A stretch of DNA of 64,000 bases from Helianthus annuus (taxonomy: Eukaryota > Streptophyta > Magnoliopsida > Asterales > Asteraceae), in the NCBI RefSeq assembly GCF_002127325.2, contig NC_035433.2:124278088-124342087 (forward strand), read 5' to 3'. The stretch's first letter is position 1. Each line of letters begins with the position of its first letter. The translations under genes were made by a program, and so were the position numbers. The notes beneath the pieces were generated by a model. That model was given only the letters and a program-made list of their open reading frames with translations, had not been told where the DNA came from and searched no databases. Positions 45,103 through 55,923 of the stretch are shown piece by piece.

Positions 45103-47261
45103 TGTTACGCCCAAAATTTCATCTTCCTAAATGTGATATTATCATATTATAATTTAACAAAAATTGGGCATGACCCGTCCATAAAACGAGCATACCCCTG
45201 TTTTAAACATAATCAAACTAGTTATAATTCTACGATTCATTCGACAAAATACTACTAAGAAGCAATACAACAAATTTTGGACTAAAAACATTTGAACAAG
45301 CTAGCAGAAGCGTTTGGTATGACATAACTTGAACACGCGCTCGCTCCGATTCTCCAAGTCGCCTGAATTGAGGGTTTACCTACATTCAACAACAAAGCTT
45401 TAAAAAGTTAGTCGCTATACTTGTTTGCTTATAAAACCGTCATTTTAATTCCATTCATGTACATACTCTCATTTCTCTTACGCATTCGATTTCCCAATTA
45501 AATGGGTATCACATATATTCTCATACAACTAACCTGTTAGTAGGTGGTGACGACCAAACATAAAATATTGTATAAACTAAAACGTCCATAGTATATTCTA
45601 ACCTCTTAAGTTACTTCAACCCGAATATCTTCCAACACTCAATCATTTCATTACTATATCGACACTTCGAAAGTCCGATATTCATAAACCTGCACTTTCA
45701 ACATACTCAATAATAATTTGGTTAGCAAACCCGTAATCTCCACATATTCAAGTACTACATTTTCATAAAAAGGTCGCCAACCATTTATACATCAATTTAA
45801 CTACAACACTATGTACGCCTTTCGCATAATTATGTACATACATATATTTATATATATTTTCTATACACATCATGCATACTTGTTTATACGACTTAAACTC
45901 ACCATGACTCCAATTATTCATAATTACATACCATCCTATTCACTTAATTTAAATTAACACACCTCCCTAGTCATACATATGACCGTCCGATAATAGACTT
46001 ACTTATAAACAAGTTCCATCCGTTACATGCTTACATAATCATGTCTACACATATTTACTTACATCCAATTCTTGATTAACCTACTCGCATTCGATCATCA
46101 TACTCATATATTAATTATATGGTGCTTAGACTTGAGTTTATAACCCAAAAATATTAGTTAAGAGGAGTTTATAACGTATCTATTTATGCCCGAAGGTCAA
46201 AAATAACAAAACAATCAACTTTTGGAAAACTGCCGCCGTAAGCTACGGCTCAGCCGTAGCTTACGATTCAGTTGTTTGGTCCAAACAGCAGCTACGTTCT
46301 GTAGCCTACAACTGAACTGTAGCTTACGATGGCTGCTCTGCAGCTTATCCAACTTTGTCCGTTTACGCTAAAACTTGAGTAACTTTCACATCGTTTACCC
46401 GTTTAACCTCCCGTTTCTTCCTACATGATTGTAAATTAACCTTCTATCATGTGAACTTGAAATCCAACATCCGAGTTAAGGAATTTCTTAACTTATACGT
46501 ATTCGGTTTGTTATCCATCTATGAATTATTCGATCCATTCGTGCATTTATCAAAATAGTCTATCGATTTGACCTCAACTTCATATGAACTTAATAATTAA
46601 AACATTATATTACTTAAACAACAATAAGTGATTATAGAGATCACTTACCTTATGCATCCCTATTCGCTCTCGTTTCCTCATGTCCTCATGACCCGTTAGT
46701 CCTTTATGCTTCCATCCATCTCGACATGATCCCTATACGCATGTTTCATATAGCTTTTTGATGTAGAATCTCTACACATGCAAGAGAATTAAGGCTGGAT
46801 TTTGCTTCAATTCTTCAACATTTCATCATCATGAGAAACCCTTCTTGGCCCTTGGCTTGCATCGACACCAACATCAGACTTATGTCTGATGTTTGTGATC
46901 TTCCACTACTTAACCAAACTTTAATTAAAATGTACAAGTTCAACACTTTTAGTTTTGATAATTTATTTATTTCATTCTTGTAACTAACATAGAAACACAA
47001 ACTAGGTTAACTAATCCTAGTTAAGTTATTTCACACATAATTCTAGTAAATGCCTTATTTATCAACTATTAGATTTTGGGGCATTACAGAATCCCACATT
47101 TAGGTACCATATTACTACATATTCTTTAGAATCCCACATTTAGGTACCATATTACTATATACTCTTTAGAATCCCACATTTAGGTACCATATTACTATAT
47201 ATTCCTTAATCACATTAAGTTTATTATTATTTATTATGTCTTTTATTTTTGGGGTGTTACA
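45103..47261 (-). repeat. 5' LTR of the LARD-like element
   Basis: 2159-bp copy, differing by few substitutions, two fewer 40-bp units (three at about 47089-47206) and about 27 bases near 45190 that are missing from the left copy. The 29-base hairpin is present near 46240-46268. Confidence 0.88.
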
Positions 47262-47415
47262 CACAAGCTTTTGTGACGATTAACTTTCTGGCATTGTCTG
47301 GATTCGATAGATCTTTAATGGATATATAGCACAATTTCACCAAGTTTCCAGTTTTGTCGGGTCGGCTTTATACGCCAACAGCCACCCATCCCAGCCGCCA
47401 AATTATGGAGGCCAT
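47262..47415 (+). pseudogene. Copia A piece 3: gag fragment
   Basis: Plus-strand words LDSI.L.WIYSTIS (gag) followed by SHPSQPPNYGG from the linker before the zinc-knuckle region. Internal gag sequence is missing. It ends at the gag-only element. Confidence 0.55.
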
Positions 47416-47621
47416 TGTTCGATCGGGCCCTTTGGTTTACACACAAAACTCACTAACAGAAAGACTTGCTGAAACTTCACGAATATTTATATGTGAACTA
47501 TAAGCAGTAGGTAATATTAAAGAGTAAAGAAAATAAAAGGCTACATACTTTATTGAATAAGCAAAGGCTTTAAATTGCCTACATAGACACGGGGAACCAT
47601 AAAAAAGCAATAAAATACTCA

Positions 47622-48255
47622 GGTGATGTTTGTTTTTTAAAAGGTAAAACGTCTGGAGTCTATGAACCACATCTGCAAACATCTGTAGAAGAAGAGTTGT
47701 GCCAAACCTCTACAGTCTACAAGAAGAAGGTTGTTTGTTTTTAACCCATGTAGACTTCTAAAATATTTTGGTGGTGGTGTACGAACGATAGTGGTGGGTG
47801 GTGGTGGTGGACGGTGGTGGTGGGTGGTGGTGGTGGACGGTGGTGGTGGGTGGTGGATGTGGACGGTGGGTGATGGTGGTGGACGGTGGCTATGGGAGAT
47901 GGTGGTGGTAAGTGGTGGATGGTGGTGGGTGGTGAAAGGTAGTGGTGGTGATGGATGGTGGTGGGTGGTGGACGGTGGTGGTGATGAACGATGGTGGAGA
48001 TGGTGGTGTTAACCTTCTACAGACCATAGAAGATCTTAAAAGTAGCTGGGCCAAGTCTGCACAAGATGGTGGAGGTGGTGGTGTTAACCCTCTACAAACC
48101 ATAGAAGATTTTAAAAGCAGTTGGGCCAAGTCTGCACAAAGAAGAGCTCGTGTAGACCTTTTTTTTAATGAAACGTCTTTGGAAAAACGAAAAAGGTATG
48201 CGCTGCGCAGATAGAAGGGGCTGCGCAGATCTTTTTTAGAAAAACAAACACCATC
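47622..48255. mobile_element. MITE with (GGT)n core inside the LTR of the gag-only element
   Basis: Absent from the other LTR, flanked by TCA on both sides (47619-47621, 48256-48258). The ends are inverted: GGTGATGTTTGTTTTTTAAAA against GATGGTGTTTGTTTTTCTAAAA. The core is a 240-bp G/T-rich GGT-type array (47768-48010) plus two 80-bp copies of a segment containing AGCTGGGCCAAGTCTGCAC. The long glycine/tryptophan frame inside is a by-product of the repeat. Confidence 0.6.
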
Positions 48256-48479
48256 TCAGTCTTCCTAAGGAACATGTATAAGCTATGACCATCACCAACA
48301 TTCACTTTTCCAACGTAAATTTCCTTCTAAATCAGTCAAACGCTTCTACCCACTTTTGTTTATTCAGCCACTAAATAAAACAACTAAAATACTTATTAAT
48401 AAAAGTAATAATACAACTTAAAGTCAAGATTAACACCAACAATTTCCCCTTTAATCTTGACCCATTTCTTCAAAGTAAT

Positions 48480-49245
48480 GTCAGTTCTTCCTCTTCTATC
48501 AAATTTGCTTCTTTCTCTTCATCCTTCCATTAAGTGCACTCACAACCAAAATTCCCAAATGCTCCACAACTGAAACATAGAAACCTACTTTTATCACCAC
48601 CTCGACCCGTACATCTTCCTCGACCGCTTTCACTTTTACCATAGCTTCATCCACGACCTCTACCTCGTCCGCTACTTTCACCATACTTTTGTACGACCAT
48701 CAAGAGTTGGCCTTGCTCTTCTTCCTTTTCACCATGTCTTTTTCATCTTTCTTCATACGCCTTAAGCCTTCCAACCGCTTCATCAAAGAGCATTGAGTCC
48801 AAATCAAAGCATTTCTCAATTGAAATTACAATTTGACGAAAGGACTTTGGCATTGCATCAAGTAGCCTTTTCACCATTTCTTCTTCTTCACTTCGTGCCC
48901 GAGACTCCTCAACTTTGAAACCAATCTGCTCACCTTAGTAGCACCATCATCAATGAGCTCTCCTCCCTTCACTCGCAAACCTTCAAGCTCTCTTCTCAAT
49001 GTTTCAATTCTAGATTCCCTCACTCGATCTACACCCAGGTATCAAGTTTTAAGCCATCTCACACTTTCTTCGCGTCCGTGTGACTCGACATTTGCAACAC
49101 CATCTCCTTCTGTGTAGCTTGAAATAGGAAAGCAAACACCTATTTTGATTTCTTCGAGTCGGGTTCTTCACCTAATGCCATTGGTTCGATCATCTCCAAA
49201 AGACCATGTGCATCCAAGATGGCTTTAACCTTGATAGCCCATACT
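48480..49245 (-). pseudogene. Copia gag remnant of the gag-only element
   Basis: Minus-strand frames, broken by stops and frameshifts, give the UBN2/gag pattern: FQATQKEMVLQMSSHTDAKKVW, RESRIETLRRELEGL, RLLDAMPKSFRQIVISIEK, DSMLFDEAVGRLKAYEER, SSGRGRGRG, and a knuckle CFSCGAFGNFGCEC in which the histidine is asparagine. No protease, integrase or RT follows. Sequence 49250-49620 upstream is a pyrimidine-rich leader. Confidence 0.65.
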
Positions 49246-49751
49246 AGATAGATGGTTGACGTCAAAGTCAGAACTTGGTATGACATCGAACTTGCTTCTT
49301 TTGCATGTACTATTAGTGTTCTTCACTTTCTTTTTCTTTCTTAAATCAGAGTGACCTTTCTTTCTCTCTTTGTCGATTTCTTCTTTCTCTGTCTCTTTCT
49401 TACCGGTTTTTCTTTCTGAGTTGCACCTGCCTTTCTTCTTTCTTCTTTCTTCTTTTGTCTTTCTCACGTAGGCTGCAACTATCTTTCTTCTTTCGTTTGC
49501 TAACTTGAAACAACATCTTTCTTTCTTGCGATAAACTCGCTACTTATTGCTTATTTCCTTCTTTGTCTGCTAACATGAGTTGTGAACAACCTTTTCTTCT
49601 TACTAATCGAGCCCTAACCTAGGAGCTCTGATACCAAATGTTGGATTAGGCCCTTTGGTTTACACACACAAAACACACTAACAGAAAGACTTGCTGCAAC
49701 TTCACGAATATTAAAGAGTAAAGAAAACAAAAGGCTGCATACTTTATTGAA

Positions 49752-50902
49752 GGGTAAATTACTTTTTGAGTCCCTGTGTTTTAGGGGTTTTAACCACTTG
49801 AGTCCAAAATCAAAATGTTTAACGCCCTGAGTCCCTATAGCCACTTTTCTTAACCATTTGAGTCCAAATTTCTAACACAGTTAGAATTCTGTTGTTAAAT
49901 TTTGTTAAATGACCAAATTACCCTTGTAATTATATAATAAAAAACTAATTTATTTAGATTTTTCTCCCTTTTATATATCTCTCTTCTTATCTCTATCTCT
50001 CAAAAGTTTCTGCAACTTCCTCTATCATATTTCTTTCTCTCTTTCTAAACCACCTTCATCAATGTCTTCTTCCTCCTCCCACTGCCACTCACCACCATCC
50101 ACCTCGCCAATCCCACCATCTTCTATAAATCCGAAACACACAGGTAACAAAGTTAAGAAAGTTTCAAATCGAGATCTAAATTCAGATCTAGATCTGAATT
50201 AAGTTTCATCGAATTAACCGATTCTATTGACGATTAAAGCTTTGATTCTCTCTATAATTTTCGTTGCGTATCAGTTCGTCCCTTTGTAGTTTCAACCTCC
50301 AGCTCCTCCAGTAGGTAAATCGAATGTCTGATGATCAATTGTTAAACGAAAACAGCTTATATTGTTTTGCTAACAAATCAGTGGACTGAGATTCTCTCTT
50401 GGGAGCCCAGGCTTTTCTTTATCACATTTTTTTTGTCCAAGGAATAGCGTGAGTACTTGATAAATCTTGCCACACCTCACATGGCAAAATCAACAGTTGT
50501 TGATAGCAAGACTAGTCAGAGTAAAGATAGCTTAAATTGCTCATTTCAAGTTCTAATTTGATTTACATATGAATCACATATTTAGCTACAAGATTACTGT
50601 GATTCGTTCATAATAAATCCCCCAAATTGTTGCTGTTCTAATACTATTTATTTTTATATATATTATATTAAAAGTTTATGCATTAAAGACTTGTTCCTTG
50701 TACTCATGTGCATATAAGACTTGTACTTTATGTGTAAATGACTAAACTACCCTTATAGTTAACATACTTGATGGATGGTGTTAGAAATTTGGACTCAAAT
50801 GGTTAAGAAAAGTGGTTATAGGGACTCAGGGCGTTAAACATTTTGATTTTGGACTCAAGTGGTTAAAACCACTAAAACACAGGGACTCAAAAAGTAATTT
50901 AC
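49752..50902. mobile_element. Mutator-like element with long inverted repeats, inside an LTR
   Basis: 1151 bp with about 125-bp terminal inverted repeats (49752-49877 and 50780-50902; GTAAATTACTTTTTGAGTCC...). Flanked by ACTTTATTGAA at 49741-49751 and 50903-50913, a 9-11 bp duplication typical of Mutator-like elements. The interior has no transposase. Positions 50061-50145 look like a plant first exon (MSSSSSHCHSPPSTSP, then CACACAG|GTAACA), which may be a captured gene piece. Confidence 0.75.
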
Positions 50903-51127
50903 ACTTTATTGAATAAGCAAAGGCTTTAAATAGCCTTCATACACACGTGGGAGAGTCTTCCTAATGAACGAGTAGAAGCTATGACCATCACGAACGTTCA
51001 CTTTTCCAACGTAAATTTCCTTCTAAGTCAAACCCTTCTACCCACTTTTTTATTATTCAACCACTAAATAAACCAACTAGAATACACTTATTAATAAAAC
51101 TTAAAGTCTAGATTAGCACCAACAACC

Positions 51128-52203
51128 ATTATCAGAACGTTAATTCCCAACAGCCATCCGAATATCATTAGTCGAAAGACGTGGTCATAGTGGTCGGGGA
51201 CGCGGGAGATCAGGCAATCGTGGCCGAGGTAAGTCCAGTGAGCATCAACAACAAGAAGTCAATTATGTTCCATGGTATAACAATCAACAACAACAGGGGC
51301 CACGACCCACTCCTCCGTGGGTTAATGATGCTCCATGGGCCTATCCCCCATGCCTTTATCCAACCCAGCCATATATGGCCACCAAAGACAACCACTTGCC
51401 CAACCCCAAACTTGGTCTCCAGAATACTTTATAGTCTCCCAACCCAATCATTTCCAGCATGTACAGTAAGCTACACTCCAACGGATTTGGACAAGGCTTT
51501 CCATACTATGACTCTAAACCCACCAAATCAATAATGGTACACGAACACTGGTGCAACATCACACATGACTCACTTGATCGTTAGGTAACTTCACGTCTTA
51601 TTTTAGTAAAGGTCTTTTTTTGGAATATTATTGTAGGTAATATTTCTATCAAATTTGACCCATTTGGTTCTGATGTGAAGGACTTTTCCCAATGCGGGCA
51701 CCCATACTCTGATGTAATAGCCGAAGATCTCTACCCATACCAGATTCAGTCATCCAATCAACTCACAAGTCCATCTGCGTTTGTTTTTATATCTCAAGAC
51801 CATTGGCATTCCCGTCTCGACCACCCAAGAGCTTTTATTTTATATTCATTAAAAAATGTTTATCTATTGATTCTCGTAGTACACAATCGCCTGTTTGTTC
51901 CTCTTGTGTTTTTGGCAAACAAATAATATTACCATTGCATTTGTCTTTATCTTTTTTTATTTACTTTTTAATATTGTGCATACTGAATTATGGACATAGC
52001 TTGTTTCAAGCTCCACTGGTCATCGATAGTATCTTTTATTTTTTGGATGACAAAATCGATCAATTTTTCGTGGCCATCCCTTTAGCTAAAAAGTCACAAA
52101 TTTTCCCTACCTTTATCCAATTTTACAACCTGATTAATACTTAATTAAATTATCGCATTAAAATTATTCAATGGGGTAACGAGCGGGGACATGACCGTTA
52201 GAT
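51128..52203 (+). pseudogene. Copia A piece 4: gag end, protease, integrase N-terminus
   Basis: Plus-strand, in order: RGRGRSGNRGRGKSSEHQQQ and the QQQ/proline-rich gag tail; DLDKAFHTMTLNPP; a protease-like YTNTGATSHMTH (catalytic D replaced by N) with stops; KFDPFGSDVKD; the integrase finger (WHSRLDHPRA, then CSSCVFGKQI in another frame); and YFLDDKIDQFFVAIPLAKKSQIFPTF of the core. Many stops and frameshifts: an old copy. Confidence 0.75.
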
Positions 52204-53960
52204 TAATAGTCCCTGAGGTTTACACCCGCTCTTAGGTTCAGTCCCTATTTCAAAAAAAATCAACACTCCAGTCCTGACATATTCAATTGCTCACACTTAA
52301 AACCCTGGCACTAACTTCCGTCAGTTGACAGTTAGATTACTTAATGGTGTGAAGGGCAGTTTGGTCATTTCACCAAAAACTGACCCTTTTCATGGCATTT
52401 AACCCTCTAGCTTCCCAAAGAAGCACACAATCACCCCCTCCCAATCCAGCCAAGCTCACATACAACTCCGATCTTTGAAAAATGAGGTAATATACAATAA
52501 TCTTGATGATAATCCACGTTGTTGGTTTGACATTGTGTAAAATTTACTTAAATTCGTTGATTTCGTTATGCGTGCCATGTATATTATCTGAATTGTGGGT
52601 CGGTTTTCATCGAATTCTAGTTAGAATTCGTGCGCAGGTTACCCGGCGCACAATCTGGATCCAATACCGGGTTCTGTTGAAGGCTGGAAGGGGGTTCTGG
52701 ATTGAGCACGGGGGTGTGCTTGGTTTGTGGTACATATTATATCTAACTATTAAGATAAGTATAACGCTTTAAAGGGTTGATTTTGGACTAATCCTCATCA
52801 TTTTTGGGTTTTTAAAGTTCTTGATGCTTGTTAAAATGCTTGTTAAAATGTGTTTTACTTATTAAGTGGATACTAATGGTAGTCTTTAATGGTTAAATCA
52901 AAGTGTTAATGATAATTATTCTACTATGTTTGAAGTTATTAAACATGGTGTGGCTAATAAAATGGATGATAATGACTAACATTAACTGTGTGTGGTTGTG
53001 AAACATGATTCTAAAGTTGGGTTAGAATCAATTGTGGTTTCTATGTTGTGCATCAGGATCATGTCAGTAGTGTTGTGCATTAGGATGATGTCAATAGCAT
53101 ATTATGTTTTCAATGCACATAATCAGTTGTGTTGTGTATTAGGATGATGCCAATAGCATCTTTATTTGATTACATTTAGTTGAATAGTTGCTGCACATTA
53201 AGTATTGAATGCACATAAGCCTTTGAAAATGAAATGCACAATTGAACTTCATATAAGTTGAATAGTTGTTGTACATTAAGTTTTGAAATGCATATAAGGC
53301 TTTGAACATGAAATGCACAATTGCACTTTCTTATAAGTTAAACAACTGATGTACATTAAGTTTTAAATGCACATAAGCCTTTAAACATGAAATGCACACT
53401 GGTTGTTTTCTCATTGTATGCACAATTGAACTTGCTTATAAGTTGAACAGGCATGGTAGACTATGTTTTGCACAACGGGATTTACCAAACTTTGGAATAG
53501 GGCTGATAAACTATTTTATGCATAGTAGGATTTGTCAATTACTTGAACAGGGAGCATACATCTTGGTAGGGATAACATGAACTGTTTGACCAGATAAAAA
53601 GGTCACAAGTGAAAGTCCAACCCAATCCAACTTCAAAAAGTCAAACCCATTTCAACTTATAAGCTGCATTCCAATTCTTGTTACATGTGTTGATCTCTTG
53701 TTGTTGTGTTAGTACCTTGATATTGTTGTTTAATTTTCTGGTTACATGTGGTTTGTTACTAGATTAGGGAAAACATTTGAAAATGGAGAGAAATTAAGAA
53801 ATCAACTTGCAAGGGTTTTAATTTTGAGCAATTAAATGCATCAATTTTGAGCAAACGGTCAGTTACTGCCAGGGTTTTAATTTTGAGCAATTAAATGCAT
53901 CAAGTGTTGCTTTTTTTAATGAGGACTAAACCTAAGAGCGAGTGTAAACCTCAGCTTAAA
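52204..53960. mobile_element. Mutator-like non-autonomous element with 60-bp inverted ends
   Basis: Left end 52204-52270 (CTGAGGTTTACACCCGCTCTTAGGTT core) is repeated inverted at 53902-53960. The interior holds no transposase. About 53180-53400 contains three to four imperfect 80-bp tandem units (ACATTAAGTTTTGAAATGCA). It separates copia A pieces 4 and 5. No clear target duplication is left. Confidence 0.55.
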
Positions 53961-54288
53961 TTGTACTTTACTGACACTTATTTCATAGCCTTGTGCCACA
54001 GACGGTATTCAATTTGTCTTTTCTTGTCCACATGCTTCACCACAAAATGTAAAAGCAGAATGAAAAATATGTTTGGTAAACAATGTTCTCCTAGCAAAGT
54101 TCTTAATCATCTCACCCCACTCACCTTTTATACAACCGTGCACCCGATTATTCTTATCTTCGAGTTTTCGGCTACTTATGTTATCTTCTATTCCCACCAA
54201 CTACCATACACAAACTTAACTACCGCTCAAATCATCGAGGGTACAAATTCTTTTATTTAAACACGTACACATCATATGTTTCTCTCTA
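53961..54288 (+). pseudogene. Copia A piece 5: integrase C-terminal part
   Basis: Frames give the HASPQN.KAE segment and DYSYLRVFGYLCYLLFPPT with IHKL, the end of the copia integrase. Several frameshifts are present. Confidence 0.6.
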
Positions 54289-54290
54289 AC

Positions 54291-54960
54291 AGCCTGTAAA
54301 CAAACCGAACGTTCATGAACTGTTCGTGAACTTGTTCGACGTGAAGTTCGTTTATTTAATAAGCGAACGCACATGAACAAAAAAGTTTAATTAAATGAAC
54401 GAACATGAACACACCCTATGTTCGTTCATTTATGTTTGTCAACGTTCGTTTATGTTCGTTCATTTATGTTCGTGAACGTTTGTTTATGTACGTTTAAATT
54501 GTAGATAATACATAAATAGTTGTATTTATATAAATATTAGGTTTTCTAGTAATAAAAATGAAATTTTAAAATGTAACTGATTGTTTACTTAATATTTATA
54601 TAAAAAAAGCTACTTAATTAATTGTCTATGAACCCTAATTTATATGTGTTTTCGAATGAATTGTAATATATTAAACTTGTTCGTTTGTGTTAACTATTGT
54701 TAAATTGTGTTTATTTATTTTTTTTCAATTACGTGCATTTGTGTTCGTTTATGCTTGTTCAATGATGTTAATTTATGTTTATTTAAATATATTCGGTTAA
54801 CTTTATTTTGTTTATGTTCATTTAGGCTTTAAGCAAACGAACATAAATGAACACAAACATGCTCGATTTATAAATGAACGAATACGAACAAAAAAATTTA
54901 CTGGATTATATGTTCATGTTCGGCTAAAGTTAAATGAACGTCGGTACTTTACAGGCCTAT
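54291..54960. mobile_element. Second hAT-like MITE of GTTCGTTTATG words
   Basis: Ends AGCCTGTAAACAAACCGAACG and, inverted, TAGGCCTGTAAAG. The body is dense in GTTCATGAAC/GTTCGTTTATG words like 4420-5191. The flanks share TTCTC, possibly a decayed 8-bp duplication. Inserted in copia A. Confidence 0.6.
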
Positions 54961-55923
54961 TCTCAAGACATGTATTTTTTATGAAACCTTCCCCCTTCTC
55001 ATCTATTCACCCTACCAATTCCAGCACCTATAAATTTCTCATAGATAATCCTAAACCCATTGATCTGCTCCACTAGTCAACCACCCATTCAATCCTTCTT
55101 TGATTCTCAAAACAGTCCACCCACTACCCCTTTTCACAACCCTTTTCAAACCCCTCCCAACCCAGCCCACAACCCGCTGCCCAAACAACATCCACAACCA
55201 ACATTCCTCCTTCGATTCTGGAACCCGCACCTCCACCACATAAATAGACTATCCAGAAACACAACATGTCTGGAATATCCAAGCTACGTCAACCTTTTTC
55301 CTTCAACTCATCCATTTCTATTTCCTATATACCTTGTGACCCTGCCAACGCTCTTTGTAACCTGGATTGAAACCAGAACATAACCAATGAATCACAGGCT
55401 CTTTTTGACAATAGCATGTGTGGGTTAGTCCCTCAGCATCCCTCTATGAATGTGGTCCGTAGGTTGGACATAAAACAATGAATCACAGGCTCTTTTTGAC
55501 ATAAAACAAAGTCTAACGAAATTTAGAGCCATACAAAGCTCGTATCGGTTGTTATGGCAGGTCCCAATAGGTTGGAGTCGATTGTGGTAAGACATTTACC
55601 CGGTAGTCAAGTCGGCCATAAACCGGACAATTCTTGCATTGGGTATTCACAATTCTTGGCCTATTTACTAGCTCGATGTCAAGAACGCTTTCCTCCACAG
55701 TAATTTTTATGAAATTGTTTACATTTCCTCCATGGTAATCTTCATGAAACCGTTTACGTGCACCATCCACCAGTTTTCGTGACACCCGATACCCGAATCA
55801 TGTCTATTATTGAAGAAGTCACTTTATGGGTTGAAACAGGCAACACGTGCGTGGAACCAACGATGATTTTCTGATTACGCCTATACTATAGGTTTTCATC
55901 ATAGTAATTGAGATCACTCCCTT
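54961..55923 (+). pseudogene. Copia A piece 6: integrase-RT linker and first half of RT
   Basis: SRHVFF..., a serine/proline/glutamine linker (PFSQPFSNPSQPSPQPAAQ), SGISKLRQPFS, NALCNLDWNQNI, RLESIVV, FLHGNLHETVYVHHPP and, in another frame, SLYGLKQATRAWNQRFSDYA. These follow the copia RT order. There are numerous stops. A small duplicated piece (ATGAATCACAGGCTCTTTTT) occurs twice, at 55387 and 55480. Confidence 0.72.

Larger units (their letters stand above)
39923..47261 (-). mobile_element. LARD-like non-autonomous LTR retrotransposon
   Basis: Perfect CACAA duplication at 39918-39922 and 47262-47266. LTRs 2213 bp (39923-42135) and 2159 bp (45103-47261). Minus-strand primer site TGGTATCAGAGCC at 45087-45099 and polypurine tract at 42136-42152. 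The 2967-bp interior has no gag or pol motif in any frame, only tandem and palindromic repeats. Large LTRs with a non-coding interior define LARDs. The shared stem-loop, primer site and LTR ends suggest that it uses gypsy proteins. Confidence 0.88.
47416..51127 (-). mobile_element. Gag-only LTR retrotransposon (TR-GAG-like) carrying two nested elements
   Basis: Minus-strand element. LTR sequence at 47416-48441 (minus a nested MITE) and 49639-51127 (minus a nested Mutator-like element); each bare LTR is about 330-390 bp. Primer site TGGTATCAGAGC at 49625-49636 and an AGGGGAAA purine tract at 48442-48450. The flanking duplication is GCCAT/ACCAT (4 of 5). The roughly 1.2-kb interior codes only for a broken copia gag and no pol. 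Confidence 0.7.

Noticed and set aside
47731..48214. Glycine/tryptophan-rich frames (GGT array)
   Set aside because: Pure by-product of a GGT microsatellite inside a MITE.
51181..51540. RG-rich frame that could be a host RNA-binding protein
   Set aside because: It is followed by copia gag tail, protease and integrase motifs in order, so it is copia A.
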